From positions 49,306,930 through 49,370,929 of the forward strand of contig NC_053148.1 of the NCBI RefSeq assembly GCF_016808335.1: a stretch of DNA of 64,000 nucleotides. The letters are read 5' to 3'. Shown here in pieces: positions 11,992-22,737 of this stretch. The DNA comes from Panicum virgatum. Its lineage: Eukaryota; Streptophyta; Magnoliopsida; Poales; Poaceae. How positions within the stretch are numbered: the first letter of the stretch is position 1; the number at the start of each line of letters is the position of its first letter. Under the pieces are notes generated by a model, which was not told where the DNA came from, ran no database searches, and saw only the letters and a list, made by a program, of their open reading frames with translations. The translations under genes and the position numbers were made by a program.

Positions 11992-12564
11992 TCGGGCGTG
12001 GCGTGCTAATCGTTGGACGCGGTGGCCGTTTGACATGGCGGGGTGGTCGTCGGGTGCGGCAGCCGTCAAGTGCAGTGTTGTCGGCGTCCGACGAGGAGGC
12101 TTGATCTGAGTCAAGCAAGGACGATCAGGGTGTAATCAACGACAGGGTGCAGATGGAATGTGCCAACTTGTTTTTTGAACGTGAGAATATTTTTGGAAAC
12201 TTTTGATCATCAATCAAAAGTCACAATGTAAGTATATGTTTTCACCATAATTCACACATATTGAAGAAGTATCTGTTTTCACCATTCCTTACGGAAAGAA
12301 TAGACAGTATGCGGTGAGACCACCGGATTCTAAAATAATTTAGACAAACGTGCAACAGGTCAAGACCTGAAGAGGAAACATCAAGGGTGTCTTCGAACAA
12401 GTAAAGCTCTACCACGCAGACTACTCTAAAAGCTTTGGTTACTTCTTGAGACTGTAATGTGCAGAATAACGAATAAAAGCTAAATACATCAGTCTAAAAG
12501 GAAGAACGCCAATGTTAATCAAACTGAGGATCTTAATTGGTATTATACTGATGATGCTTGAATT

Positions 12565-12751
12565 GAAGGCACAATCGCGACATACCTCATCATAAGGAAA
12601 AGTATAGGTGAACAATTTGCTTCCTCGGTCATGTGGTCAAAATGCTACAGTCCGTGATGTCCCATGACGGTGCTGATTTCAAATGGAATTGTGCATGTTC
12701 GTCTCATCCTGTTCCTTAGTTTTGCACTCACTGCAGCATTGGGATCCATAG
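12565..12751 (+). repeat. duplicated host flank, copy 1
   Basis: This segment (GAAGGCACAATCGCGACATA ... GGGATCCATAG) recurs almost unchanged at 18111-18303. Differences are a 6 bp indel (AGATAA) and a few substitutions. Copy 1 ends exactly where an inverted LTR fragment begins at 12752. Confidence 0.93.
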
Positions 12752-13221
12752 TGAAAGTCATTTGGTGCTCTAGCCTGAGAAGGGGAGGGGGCGAATTAGT
12801 CACTAATAAAAACTTAGACCTATGGCTCCAATTAGTTTGTCCAAAACTTAAACTAAAACATGCTATCTAGATGTGCAACTAGGTTGTTCTAGTGTGAAAC
12901 CCCTATCCCAAAAGAGTTTAGCAACCTATAACCTTTCCTATCAAGAAACTATTATATGAAATTAAAGGCATACAAATTGCTAGTATGAAATACGGAAGCT
13001 TAAAGAGCAGGATAGGAGATAGCAAACTCTTGACGCGGGTGTTTATCCCGTGGTTCGGTTAGCCACAAAGACACACCTACATCCACGTTGTTGTAGCACT
13101 CACTAAAAGTATTGCTACTCGGCCACCAAGTCTCTTCCGTGAACACAATCACCTTGGTCCCGGGTTCCACTAAGGAGCTTCTCCACAAAGGATGGGGGTC
13201 TCCACGTCCCCCGCACAAAGA
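12752..13221 (-). mobile_element. LTR fragment, 3' end portion, inverted relative to 18561-20004
   Basis: On the minus strand this matches about 19534-20004, ending in GACTTTCA at 12752. The 5' two thirds of the LTR is missing. At 13221 it joins the gag gene of an unrelated gypsy element through a few shared bases (CTTTG), so the breakpoint looks like illegitimate recombination. Confidence 0.85.
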
Positions 13222-14413
13222 GTTGCTCCAGAATCGAAAAGAACACTTGCAGGGTGAGAGTTGATTAGGAGCGTACCCATGAGTACTTCAGCATCCTCCG
13301 GAACTTCTTCAGCGGTGGTGTAGTTGAGACGACCACGCTTAGGAGCATGTTGTGGCTTGACTTCCTGACGCGATGCTTGAGGCAGAGGAGTATTGGGCCT
13401 AGGTGCATTGAAGGCACCGCCACGCCTCGGAGAGGGGCAGTCCCTGGAGATGTGGCCTAGGCCACCACAATTGAAGCACGGACTTTTTGCGGTAACACCT
13501 GGATTGTTCCAATAAGCATTGACCGGCCTAGGAGCTTGTCCTTGAGGAGGTTGAGGGTGGCGCACAATCCACATAGGACGGGGAGGTTGAGCACCCGGTG
13601 CCCGAGGTGGAAAAGGAGAAGGCCCCAGACGTGGATGTGAGGAGCTACCGCCTGCTGAGGTAGGAGCTGGACGCTTGTTCTTTGCCTCAAGGTTCTTCAT
13701 CTTATGCTCAGCTCTGATAGCGATATTCACCAAGTCATTGAAGTCTTCAAACTTGGTAGTGGAGAGCTTGTCTTGCAACTCTGCGGAGAGCCCATCATAT
13801 AGGCGTTCTTGCTTCTTAGCATCAGTGGCCACTTCTTCAGGTGCATATTGGGAGAGAGTGTTGAAGGCACTGACATAGGCCATCACATCACGACTTCTTT
13901 GAGTGAGATTCAGAAATTCTTTTTTTTTATGTCCATGATACCCTTGGGAATATGGAAGGAGCGAAAAGCTGTGCGGAACTCCTCCCATGTGAAGCGGTAG
14001 TTGGCAGGGTGAGATGCCTTGAAGTTCCGCCACCAAGCCCCAGGGGCATCATGAAGTTGATGAGCAGCAAAGAGTACCTTCTCATGGGGCTCACACTCAA
14101 TAAGACCAAGCTTCTCTTCAATCACATTGAGCCAGAAATCCGCATCAAGAGGATCTTTGGAGCCACGCAAGATGGGTGGGTTGGTGCGGAAGAAATCCCC
14201 AAACCTGTTCACTTGAGGCTCAGCTCTTGGACCATTATTGCCGGCATTGCCCAACTGATTGACTAGGTGCGCCATGAGTTCAGTTTGTCGGGCCAGGACG
14301 TCCACGAGGTTTGGGTGAACTGGAGGATTAGGGAGGGGATCCTCGTTGTTGCGGTGGTTATTGCCACCCGAACCACTGGCACCATCCCTTTCATTTCCCG
14401 AACGCAACACCAT
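13222..14413 (-). pseudogene. Ty3-gypsy gag, truncated in protease
   Basis: Translation runs MVLRSGNERDG..., then the retrotransposon gag core (FWLNVIEEKLG ... GAWWRNFK ... FRTAFRSFHIPKG ... LTQRSRDVMAYVSAFN ... YDGLSAELQDKL). A CCHC knuckle CFNCGGLGHISRDC sits near 13438-13479, and the protease active site LFDSGAT follows. The gene stops there because the LTR fragment is joined at 13221. A run of nine A residues (minus strand) near 13920-13928 throws the frame by one base between GIMDIKKK and EFLNL. This is a mutation or slippery-site frameshift; I favour mutation. Gag lies downstream of the PBS and LTR at 15067-18110, which belong to the same element. Confidence 0.9.
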
Positions 14414-15066
14414 CCTGTTAATAAACAAAACGGTTAGCGGTCAGGAATGAAAGATGGAGAATAATACTCAAAGGTAGGGTGGAAAGATAATGTGTAGATA
14501 AAAATCTAACACATAACCAACACTAGAGCAACATAACTAAGAGAAATGGTAGATTTGGCCCACCAAGATTACCGAGAACCAACTAGGCAAGATCTTGACA
14601 GCAGCACACTAGATTGATCAAGTACAAATTTAGAAACCACAGGAAAAGTATGCATGCATGCAAGGTATGAATGCAATATGACGTCTCCTCACATCGTGAG
14701 CATGCCTTAACGTTCTAGCACTCACTTACGACCCGAAACAACCGCATTGTTCAGCAACGCTACAACCCTCCTAATAGCGCGCAGGACAATGGGTGATTCC
14801 CACCTTCTCAACTCCGGTAAAAGGCTCAAGAGGTTTCCAGAGGATGAAAGGGTTTTCCTACGCTCCCGCTACTCATGCAGACAAGAGAGGTTAAGTATAT
14901 CTTAATTAAACGAGTGAAGCAGTAAGAAAGAATTAGCTCTAAGACAAAGAAAGAAAGTTAGCACTTTATCTTAAGTTCAAATTTTTAACCAAAGTAAATC
15001 TTAGTGCAAGTAGTCAAATTTTATTTGACTCTCAACCCACTAAGCCAATTTTAGGTTCACTTCATG
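14414..15066 (-). other. gypsy leader between PBS and gag
   Basis: This is the AT-rich untranslated leader of the minus-oriented gypsy element. No ORF of note is present. Confidence 0.6.
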
Positions 15067-15088
15067 AAACCTTAGCTCTGATACCCGT
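15067..15088 (-). promoter_or_regulatory. primer binding site (tRNA-Met type)
   Basis: On the minus strand, GGGTATCAGAGCTAAGG follows the LTR end with a 1-2 base gap. It resembles the initiator-Met complement TGGTATCAGAGC with its first base changed. Confidence 0.65.
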
Positions 15089-18000
15089 TGTGAGAACCGC
15101 CCAATTTGATACTATTTTAAACGAACCGCCGGTCATTATCATCCAGATGAGAGTTAACACATGCTTGCCGGAGAGCATGCCACGTGTTATCCCACATCTA
15201 GAGACACGAATAACCGACACGTCATTTATCCAAAATAATATCAAATCCGGTAGTCCCGGTATGTGCTCCAACATACGCCCAGAATCAGCATATGCACATA
15301 CCGTTTACAATCGAATACATCGCCAAAAGTCCACAAATAGCAGTTTTATATTATCAGAGTTCGAAACTTAATATTACAAGTTCAACATAGGTGGATTTCA
15401 AACTTCACTTACAAGCCTTGGGCTCACGAAAGTCATATTAAACAGAAACATAAAGCTTATTGCATTTACATGCTCTCTCGAAACTCAAATACTATAAAGA
15501 CTTACTAAAGTAATGACGCCTTGCTCAAGGACATCATTACAACCACCACGACCTACTCTTCCCCCGCGTTTGGATCAGCGGGGTAGAAGTGGCCAAACAC
15601 CACTTCTGGCTCACCTGCAACTAGGTTTAGAAAGCACTCTGAGTACAAAAGGTACTCCGCAAGACTTACGCGATTAAATATACAAGGATCATGCAATGGC
15701 TCAAGTAAAAGCTTTAAGGTTAAGTAATTATTGCATAAGCATTAGCTCTCTATACTTTCACCTATTAGAATTGATGAATGTTGCCCAAACCCCTAAACAA
15801 TTTTAGTACATTAAGAGTATACAAACTAATGAGGCACAGAGGTGCCATGAACCATTTCCATCACAACCGAAACTTTCTACGAAGAGTTCAACGGACAAAG
15901 AGCTTGCTCATAACCGAGAGCGCGGCAATTCGAATTGATTATAACCTTGCAAGGGTGTACTACTTTACCCACACGACGCAAGGACCATGCGACTCACCCA
16001 ACCCGCTAAAGTTGGATAAGAGGGTACTCGCGTCAACCGTTCCCAACATGGCTCGATCATTGAAATCTTCACACCTAGCTTACGCGTAGAGACTTAGTTT
16101 CCACCGGGGACATCTCTAAACTTTCCTACACATAGGTCCACCCGGGGACACCTCTAAGCCTCTCTGCATAGCCCTTGGCCACGTATCTAGGACTGTACAT
16201 CAATGATCAAGTCAAGGAAGGTAATTGGCTTATCCGTTCCATTATTTTGGATATGTGGTAGCACGAAAAGGTGCTCAAAGCCGACGTCATCCACGAACGG
16301 TCCTTAAACGATCCAAGCGGACTATGCCCATGTGACTTCATTCTCTAGACCCTACCATTCCGCTCGAATCTCGGTACGATTACTTTACTAACCACCAAAC
16401 CAAACCAGTGCGATCAAGGGTAACCGGTAAATGTGATCTTCCAAACAATTCCTGTCTAGCGAGCAAAAGAAGTATTCTAAGCAGGGCTAAGCATCTAGTC
16501 AAGTTAAGTAATTAACTATCTAACTAGTGCCAAGAATAGGGATAACAAATCAAGGAAGGATCATGCATAAAGATAGGTATAAAAATGCAATACATACATA
16601 ATATATATTACCCAACATTACCCGGTGAGATAGCTAAACTAGATCAGATTAAATAGGTACAAGGAATATGCTTAGCTGCTTGCCTGGGTTAACTTCAGAT
16701 TCGACCACGAACGGGACTCCGGGTTCAGGCTCCACGGACTCGGCGGGCTCCACGGGTTCGTTCTCCGACCGTTCGGTCACTAAAATGCATGAATGTGATG
16801 CAAGAATTAAAGAATGAACTAAACAGAAAGCATAAATCATGAAATAATTTGAGCATGCAGAGGACAATGCAAAGAACTCAAGAAAATTGGTTGTGCAGCA
16901 AAAGCATTTTCCTACAAATAACCATAAATAGATCAATTCTCAGCTACTCTAAGCAAGATAAATCAGAAAAGGAATGCAAACTCAACTAATCAAAACCAAC
17001 AAAATTACCATGGAAACTAGGCAGGAACACAAGGCTAACAAAACTCGTTTTACTGATTTCTCACTTTCCAGTAAAAAGTTCTATATTAAACCACATTTTG
17101 GACAGCAAGCATGAAATCAAAATGAAACCCTAACCAACAGCAAGGAAACACATGAACAAGTTGCACCACTAAAAACTACACCTCACAAGGAGTCTATCAA
17201 AATTTGGTTTGGCATTTTTCGAGCAGTATACAAATAAATAAGCATTAAAATCACTTTTGCAAGATAAAACTATAAATAAATCTACAGCAAAGTAACATGC
17301 AAAACAATATTTTTCCTAAGTATATCTCAGCTAGAGGAATTCAAAAAAACAAGTTTCATAATTTTTGGAGCTATACATGAATTTCTAGGGATTTTACAAG
17401 GTTGCTGCTTAAATGAAACCTAAGGAAACCTAACCAAATCGCTAGGTGCACCTGGAACCCACACCCGCAGGCACTGATGGGTGGGGCCCGCTTGCCAGCG
17501 CCCCCCCCCAGCCCGAGTTAAGGCCAACCAGCGGCGCCGATGGACGGCGGCGGCGCGAGGCGGGGCAGGAGCGGCCAGGGGGAAGCGCGCACGGGGAGAA
17601 GGAGGTGGCGGCGAGCCTCACCGGCGGTGATGCAGGCGAGGAGCAGCGGTGAGGAGGCGTCCCGGCGGCGCTGGGCGGCTGCGGGCGGAGGCGAGCGGCG
17701 GCGGCCCTGCGCAGCGAACGAGGAGGCCGGGTGAGCGCCGGAATCGGAGGAGGAGGGGGAGGAGAAGCTTCCCGTGCGAGGAATTGGCACGGCACGCACC
17801 GAGGGCGGCGAATCGGCGGCGGCAAGGAGCTCGGGGGCGGCGCGGCAATGGAGGATTGGGTTAGGGTTTGCGGGGGAACGGGGCCGGCCTTGACGTGGAT
17901 AAGGAGAGGGGTAAGGAGAAGAGCGAAGCGGCGGCACGGAACACGAAGATGGCCGGCACGTGGCGCGTTTCGCGAGGTTGAACGCCGGCGGCGGCGACGC

Positions 18001-18110
18001 GTGCGGCGCGCGGCGCCGAACAGAGCAGGGGAAGGGAAAGGGTGGCTGACAGGTGGGGCCCGGCGGGGATTTTTATTTTCTTTTCCTTTTTTTTTTCCAG
18101 GGCTGTGACA
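15089..18110 (-). mobile_element. 3.0 kb gypsy LTR (5' LTR of the gag-bearing element)
   Basis: Read on the minus strand, the LTR starts TGTCACAGCCC and ends GGCGGTTCTCACA, next to the PBS. At 3022 bp it is in the range of the Tekay/Del lineage of grass gypsy elements. The 3' part (17440-18060 on the plus strand) is very GC-rich. No ORF here looks like a real protein. GAAGC follows at 18111, matching four of five bases of GAAGG at 12565. Confidence 0.82.
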
Positions 18111-18303
18111 GAAGCCACAATCGCGACATACCTCATCATAAAGATAAGGAAAAGTATAGGTGAACAATTTGCTTCCTCGGTCATGTGGTCAAAATGCTAT
18201 AGTCCGTGATGTCCCATGACGGTGCTGATTTCAAATGGAATTGTGCATGTTCGTCTCATCCTGTTCCTTAGTTTTGCACTCACTGCAGAATTGGGATCCA
18301 TAG
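18111..18303 (+). repeat. duplicated host flank, copy 2
   Basis: The partner of 12565-12751, starting immediately at the LTR end (18110) and ending in CCATAG. Here the host sequence continues past CCATAG (CCTAAACTATC...) instead of entering an LTR. Confidence 0.93.
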
Positions 18304-18560
18304 CCTAAACTATCTGTCATTGTTATTTGCTACTTTTCTTGATATTACACTTTCAAGATGCAACTGATAGAACTGATTCTTTTAGTCATTGGAAAGCTTA
18401 TGTTTACACGGTTAGATTATGTCATTAGCTTGTTAGGTCCTTTTGTTTTTTGTGGGTGCTTTTTCCAAACCTTGGTAGATTTACTGTTGTGAGCAAAGTG
18501 ATCTGTTAATCTAGGATGCTGAAACGAACATGGCACCATTTATGCCATTTCGAGTGATTT

Positions 18561-20004
18561 TGGTGATCGAATGACAACACAACACTTGGACTAATATGAT
18601 TGTCAAGATGACCATTCTCAGGCTTTTAGGTTCAAGTGATGACAAAGAGAAAGAGAAGATAGGCGTAGTAAGGACCGAAGGGTCGCCCCTACGGGGGTTC
18701 CGCTACCCGGTTAGCGGACGGGGGTCGAGGGGGAGCCGCCCCTCGCGGGTCTCAGGGCAACGGAAGAACCGATGCCTAAGCATCGGTGCATCCGACGCTT
18801 GTCGGAAGAACCGACGCTATGATGTTTGGTGCAGGAGGGAATCGAAGCCAAGTTAGCCTATAGGCACCGGTTGAACCGACGGTCCAAGAAAGGGCATCGG
18901 TACATTGGGCGTACTGTGTACCAGAGACAATGTCAAGTGCCCAGGAGAAGTTTCTTCAGCACCGGTTCAACCGACGGTGCATCGGAGTATTGCGTCGGTG
19001 CTTTGACGTCAGTAGAAGAGAAGAAGGCTGTGAGTGACCGGTTTAACCGACGGGAAAGCATCGGTTCAACCGGTGGTCACTGTGTCAGCAGTCAGAAGTT
19101 CAACGGCTACTTTGTGTCTTAGAGTGACCGGATGAACCGACGCTACCCCTGCCAGAGGCATCGGTTCATCCGAAGATACGCAGATTTTCTGCTGACCGTT
19201 GGAGCAACGGCTACAAGACTTGGTGGCCTATATATACGCCTCACCCCCGGCCATTTGAAGATTGCTGGAGTTGCTGGACATCCCACACACACCCAAGAAC
19301 ATCTCCAAGCCATACAAAAGCATCAAGATCATATCCTTAGCCTTTAGCACACCTTGAGAGTGTTGTGTATAGGTTTAGCTCTTAGTGAGTGAGATTGCAA
19401 GGCTTCGAGCCTTTGTGCTGTGGTTCATTAGCGAACCAAATCAAGAGTTTGGTGCGCCGGCACCTTAGAGCGTGAAGCTCGCCGGCAACGTCATCGACCC
19501 TCCGACTTGGTGTGGAGCGGCGACGACATCTTTGTGCGAGGGACGTGGAGACCCCCATCCTTTGTGGAGAAGCTCCTTAGTGGAACCCGGGGCCAATGTG
19601 ACCGTGATTGTATTCACGGAAGAGACTTGGTGGCCAAGTAGCAATACTCTTAGTGAGTGCTACAACAATGTGGATGTAGGTGTGCCATTGTGTCTAACCG
19701 AACCACGGGATAAACACCCGCGTCAAGAGTTTGCTATCTCCTATCCCGCTCGTTAAGCTTCCGCATTTCATACTAGCAATTTGTGTGTCTTTACTTTCAT
19801 AGAATAGTTTCTTGATAGGAAAGGCTATAGGTTGCTAAACTCTTTTGGTATAAGGGTTTCACACTAGAACAACCTAGTTGCACATCTAGATAGCATGTTT
19901 TAGTTTAAGTTTTGTGCAAACTATTTGGAGCCATAGGTCAAAGTTTTTATTAGTGCCTAATTCACCCTCTCCCCCTCTTAGTCTAGAGCACCCGATCACT
20001 TTCA
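18561..20004 (+). mobile_element. solo LTR, same family as the fragment at 12752
   Basis: The end GAGCACCCGATCACTTTCA is typical of a large grass LTR family. A TATA-like CTATATATACGCC lies near 19228-19240. No PBS, internal coding region or second LTR follows, so it appears to be a solo LTR. I place the start at TGGTGATCG because the preceding GATTT and following GATGT match at four of five bases; TG at 18555 is an alternative. Positions 18770-19170 hold a cluster of ACCGGTT/AACCGACG motifs. Confidence 0.72.
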
Positions 20005-20257
20005 GATGTGTACCCTACAGTCCCTTACTACCTGTTTCTAGGGTTTCGATGCACTTCTAGTTTGATATTGTATTCTTAAAATTGTGAAGTCTACATAATG
20101 AGCTCTTTTAAGGCTATCCCTCTTACATCCTTGGCGGGAAAATTTGGATCCTCTCTTTTCTCAATTGACTACCAATTAGCTGGTCGAAGCCACTGCCGTC
20201 AAATAGAATGGATGATCCTTACTAATTTGGGAGTACCCTAAAAATTTGCCTAGTATA

Positions 20258-20873
20258 TGTTGGCCTTGCCCTCACTCACACACTCGCGATCAGCTCGCCG
20301 GAGTTGGAGACAACACACAAGACTTGCCGGCGACGAACGCCGCGGAGCACAAGCTCCTGTATCTTGGCTTGTATTGATAAAAAAAACGGACTCGGCAAGA
20401 CTTCTGAACTAGGAGTACATGGTGTATTTAACCACCAGGGACGCACCATGGAGCTCACCTCCACTCATCCGGCCTTGACGCCATGATCAGCACGATGCGC
20501 TCAACAAACACTGTGAGAGCCATCCGCTCATCTCAGACTATGCGGCTTCTTCCGTGCTGACCGGCTTCATGCACACATGCACTCCACAGACTTCTAACTG
20601 CCTACGACCCTATCCACACAGCAGCCTGGGCACAAACATGTGCACGTACTGCACCTAGACTCCAACACGATCAACAGCCCTAAACAGCCGTGATCCAAAC
20701 TGCAACACGCACGCACACATGATCCTCGACTCCAGACGTGTCGCACCCGCGCGGCCCGCCCGACCTCGCCGCAGCCTCCCTGCTGGTGCCCACGCGCACG
20801 AACACAACGCGACACGTAACACACACGGACTCACGCACGCCCGGAACAGACCATGGCGTGATTATTCCTAACA
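20258..20873 (-). mobile_element. copia-type solo LTR with perfect target duplication
   Basis: Read on the minus strand, the 616 bp LTR starts TGTTAGGAATAATCACGCC and ends GGCCAACA. It is flanked by the perfect 5 bp repeat GTATA (20253-20257 and 20874-20878). No internal sequence remains, so it is a solo LTR formed by LTR-LTR recombination. Confidence 0.85.
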
Positions 20874-20934
20874 GTATAATAGTTGAATTAATTTATGCCA
20901 CCTACTTACCGTTGCTGATTCATATTGTCTTCAG

Positions 20935-21986
20935 GAAGATGAAATTGCTACTGCTATTGACTCGAAGTCTTGTGATGAGCTAAGATTGGGGCTTTCTGAA
21001 TTCAAGTCAGCGAAAACAACAGAACAGAAAAAACTGATGGAGAAAAACCCGATGAGGCGAGGCGACTGTGAGGAAAAGGAGGAGCTGATAAGGGTGCTTA
21101 AGCTATCCAAATCTGAAACTATAGCTGCAACTGATGGATATGTTTCTTGTGACACTTCATGTAGCCATTGCTTGGAAGACAATGCCACAGAACACGAACA
21201 TCAATGTGAGAATTTCATCTTTTATTCCCTGATCCCTGTTATTGACTATTTTTATGAATCTCTTTGGGTCGTGCATGATTTACTTACCATATTTGGCTTC
21301 TTTTCAGGGCAAATTATTGATAATTTTCTGCGGACCACTGCTAGCCAGCTAACTTCCCATGGGTATATCTCTATTCACCGCATACACATTTTTGACATCT
21401 GTATTCTCATTTATCACATTGTAATGTTTCAATGCTGCAGTATCTTATCTTTAAAAGAGGAACTTAAGGAAAGAGAGCTTTGTGTCTTTTTCCGTAATGA
21501 CCACTTCAACACTATGTTGAAGGTATGGTAATTCTTCTGTTATCTGATTACTTCAATTGGAGCTGTTTCTATTTATTTTATATATTTATTCTGCAGTACA
21601 ATGGGAGTCTATGTCTTCTAGCATCTGATCAAGGTTATCTAAGCCAACCTGATTTGGTATGGCTAAAGTTAGAAGAGTTATGTTTAACTCTTTTTTTCAT
21701 TGTTTCATTCTCGTTTGAAATGAAAATCCTTGCTGATTTTTTTGTTCTCAACTGGAAATATATTAGGTGAACGGTGACTCAGGGTTTCTTACCAGCAATT
21801 TCACACAATTCAAGGCTGAAACTTCAAGAAACAACTTATGGAATGAGCAGCAGGATATGATGAGTACTGCTGTATGTATAACATCAATAAACTGCTGTAG
21901 TTTTTATTAGGTACAGTAGTGTTAACCAGTTCAACTTATTTCTGTCCACAGGATTATATCGCTCAATTTGACAACAGTTCTGGGAA
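20935..21986 (+). pseudogene. MINDY-type deubiquitinase gene fragment
   Basis: Exons at 20935-21205, 21308-21362, 21441-21522, 21597-21676, 21767-21871 and 21952-21986. The translation runs ...IIDNFLRTTASQLTSHG, ERELCVFFRNDHFNTMLK, YNGSLCLLASDQGYLSQPDL, VNGDSGFLTSNFTQFK and DYIAQFDNSSG. This is the C-terminal half of the MINDY (FAM63) catalytic domain, a family of Lys48-specific deubiquitinases. The catalytic His (in FRNDHF) is present. The N-terminal half with the catalytic Cys is absent. After KLEE the donor appears to have lost one G, so the splice into VNGD would be out of phase. It is therefore a dead fragment. A copia LTR ends only 57 bp upstream of the first exon. Confidence 0.8.
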
Positions 21987-22737
21987 GTATGTTCTTCCTA
22001 CCTGTCTTTTCTTACAATATTTCAAGTTTTGATCTCTGCAGGCGTGTGACTACTTGTTTGAATTTCTACTATGCAGCAAGTGTCCATCAGTTGGACTATT
22101 ATTATGCCAATTGAAGCCGCAGTTCTTATTTTCGATCTATTGTTCATCTGTGTCTGTTTTTTTATACCTGTTTTTTGTTTCAACTCTAGATTTTGGCATG
22201 TTATGCATCCTGCTGCAAACTAAGTGCCATGAATTTTTGCCAGCCATTTCCCTGCCTAGTTGATGAGCTAGCTGGCGATCTCTGGATTTGTATTGGACTA
22301 TTAGACTATTATTAGTTGAACATAATACTACTAGCGTCTCGTATGGTCTATAAAGATTATGGGCTTGTTCATTGAGTTGTATAATCTTGTGATGTGCTTT
22401 GGACATGTTCATTGTGTATCTCTTAGAGTTTGGTTGACTACTTTTATCATGATGTTTTGACCTGATGATAATTATTACGATAATTGAAATTCCAATATAG
22501 CAACTTTTTGTGATTTAGGGAGGCCCAGTCCATTATTTGACAAGTTCTGCATTGCGTTAGTTTGATTAACACAGGAAGCAAATTGCACAATGCACAGTGG
22601 AACTAGTTAAATACTAAAATAAATATGATGATTACACCAGCTATTCTATGTTTATGCTACTGTTTTAGTTGTATTTTTACATGAATTACCTAAGTTTTAA
22701 AGCTGGTGCATTTATATTTTTTCTCCAATGGTGGCAG

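Noticed and set aside
12565..18110. A complete gypsy insertion with a 5 bp target duplication
   Set aside because: GAAGG (12565) and GAAGC (18111) are similar, but the 3' half of the element and its second LTR are absent, and the host copy on the left continues past the site, so a simple insertion does not fit.
17442..18167. A 241-codon minus-strand ORF, Pro/Arg/Ser rich
   Set aside because: It lies in the GC-rich part of the 3 kb LTR and crosses the LTR end into host sequence. Composition is that of random GC-rich translation, with no domain.
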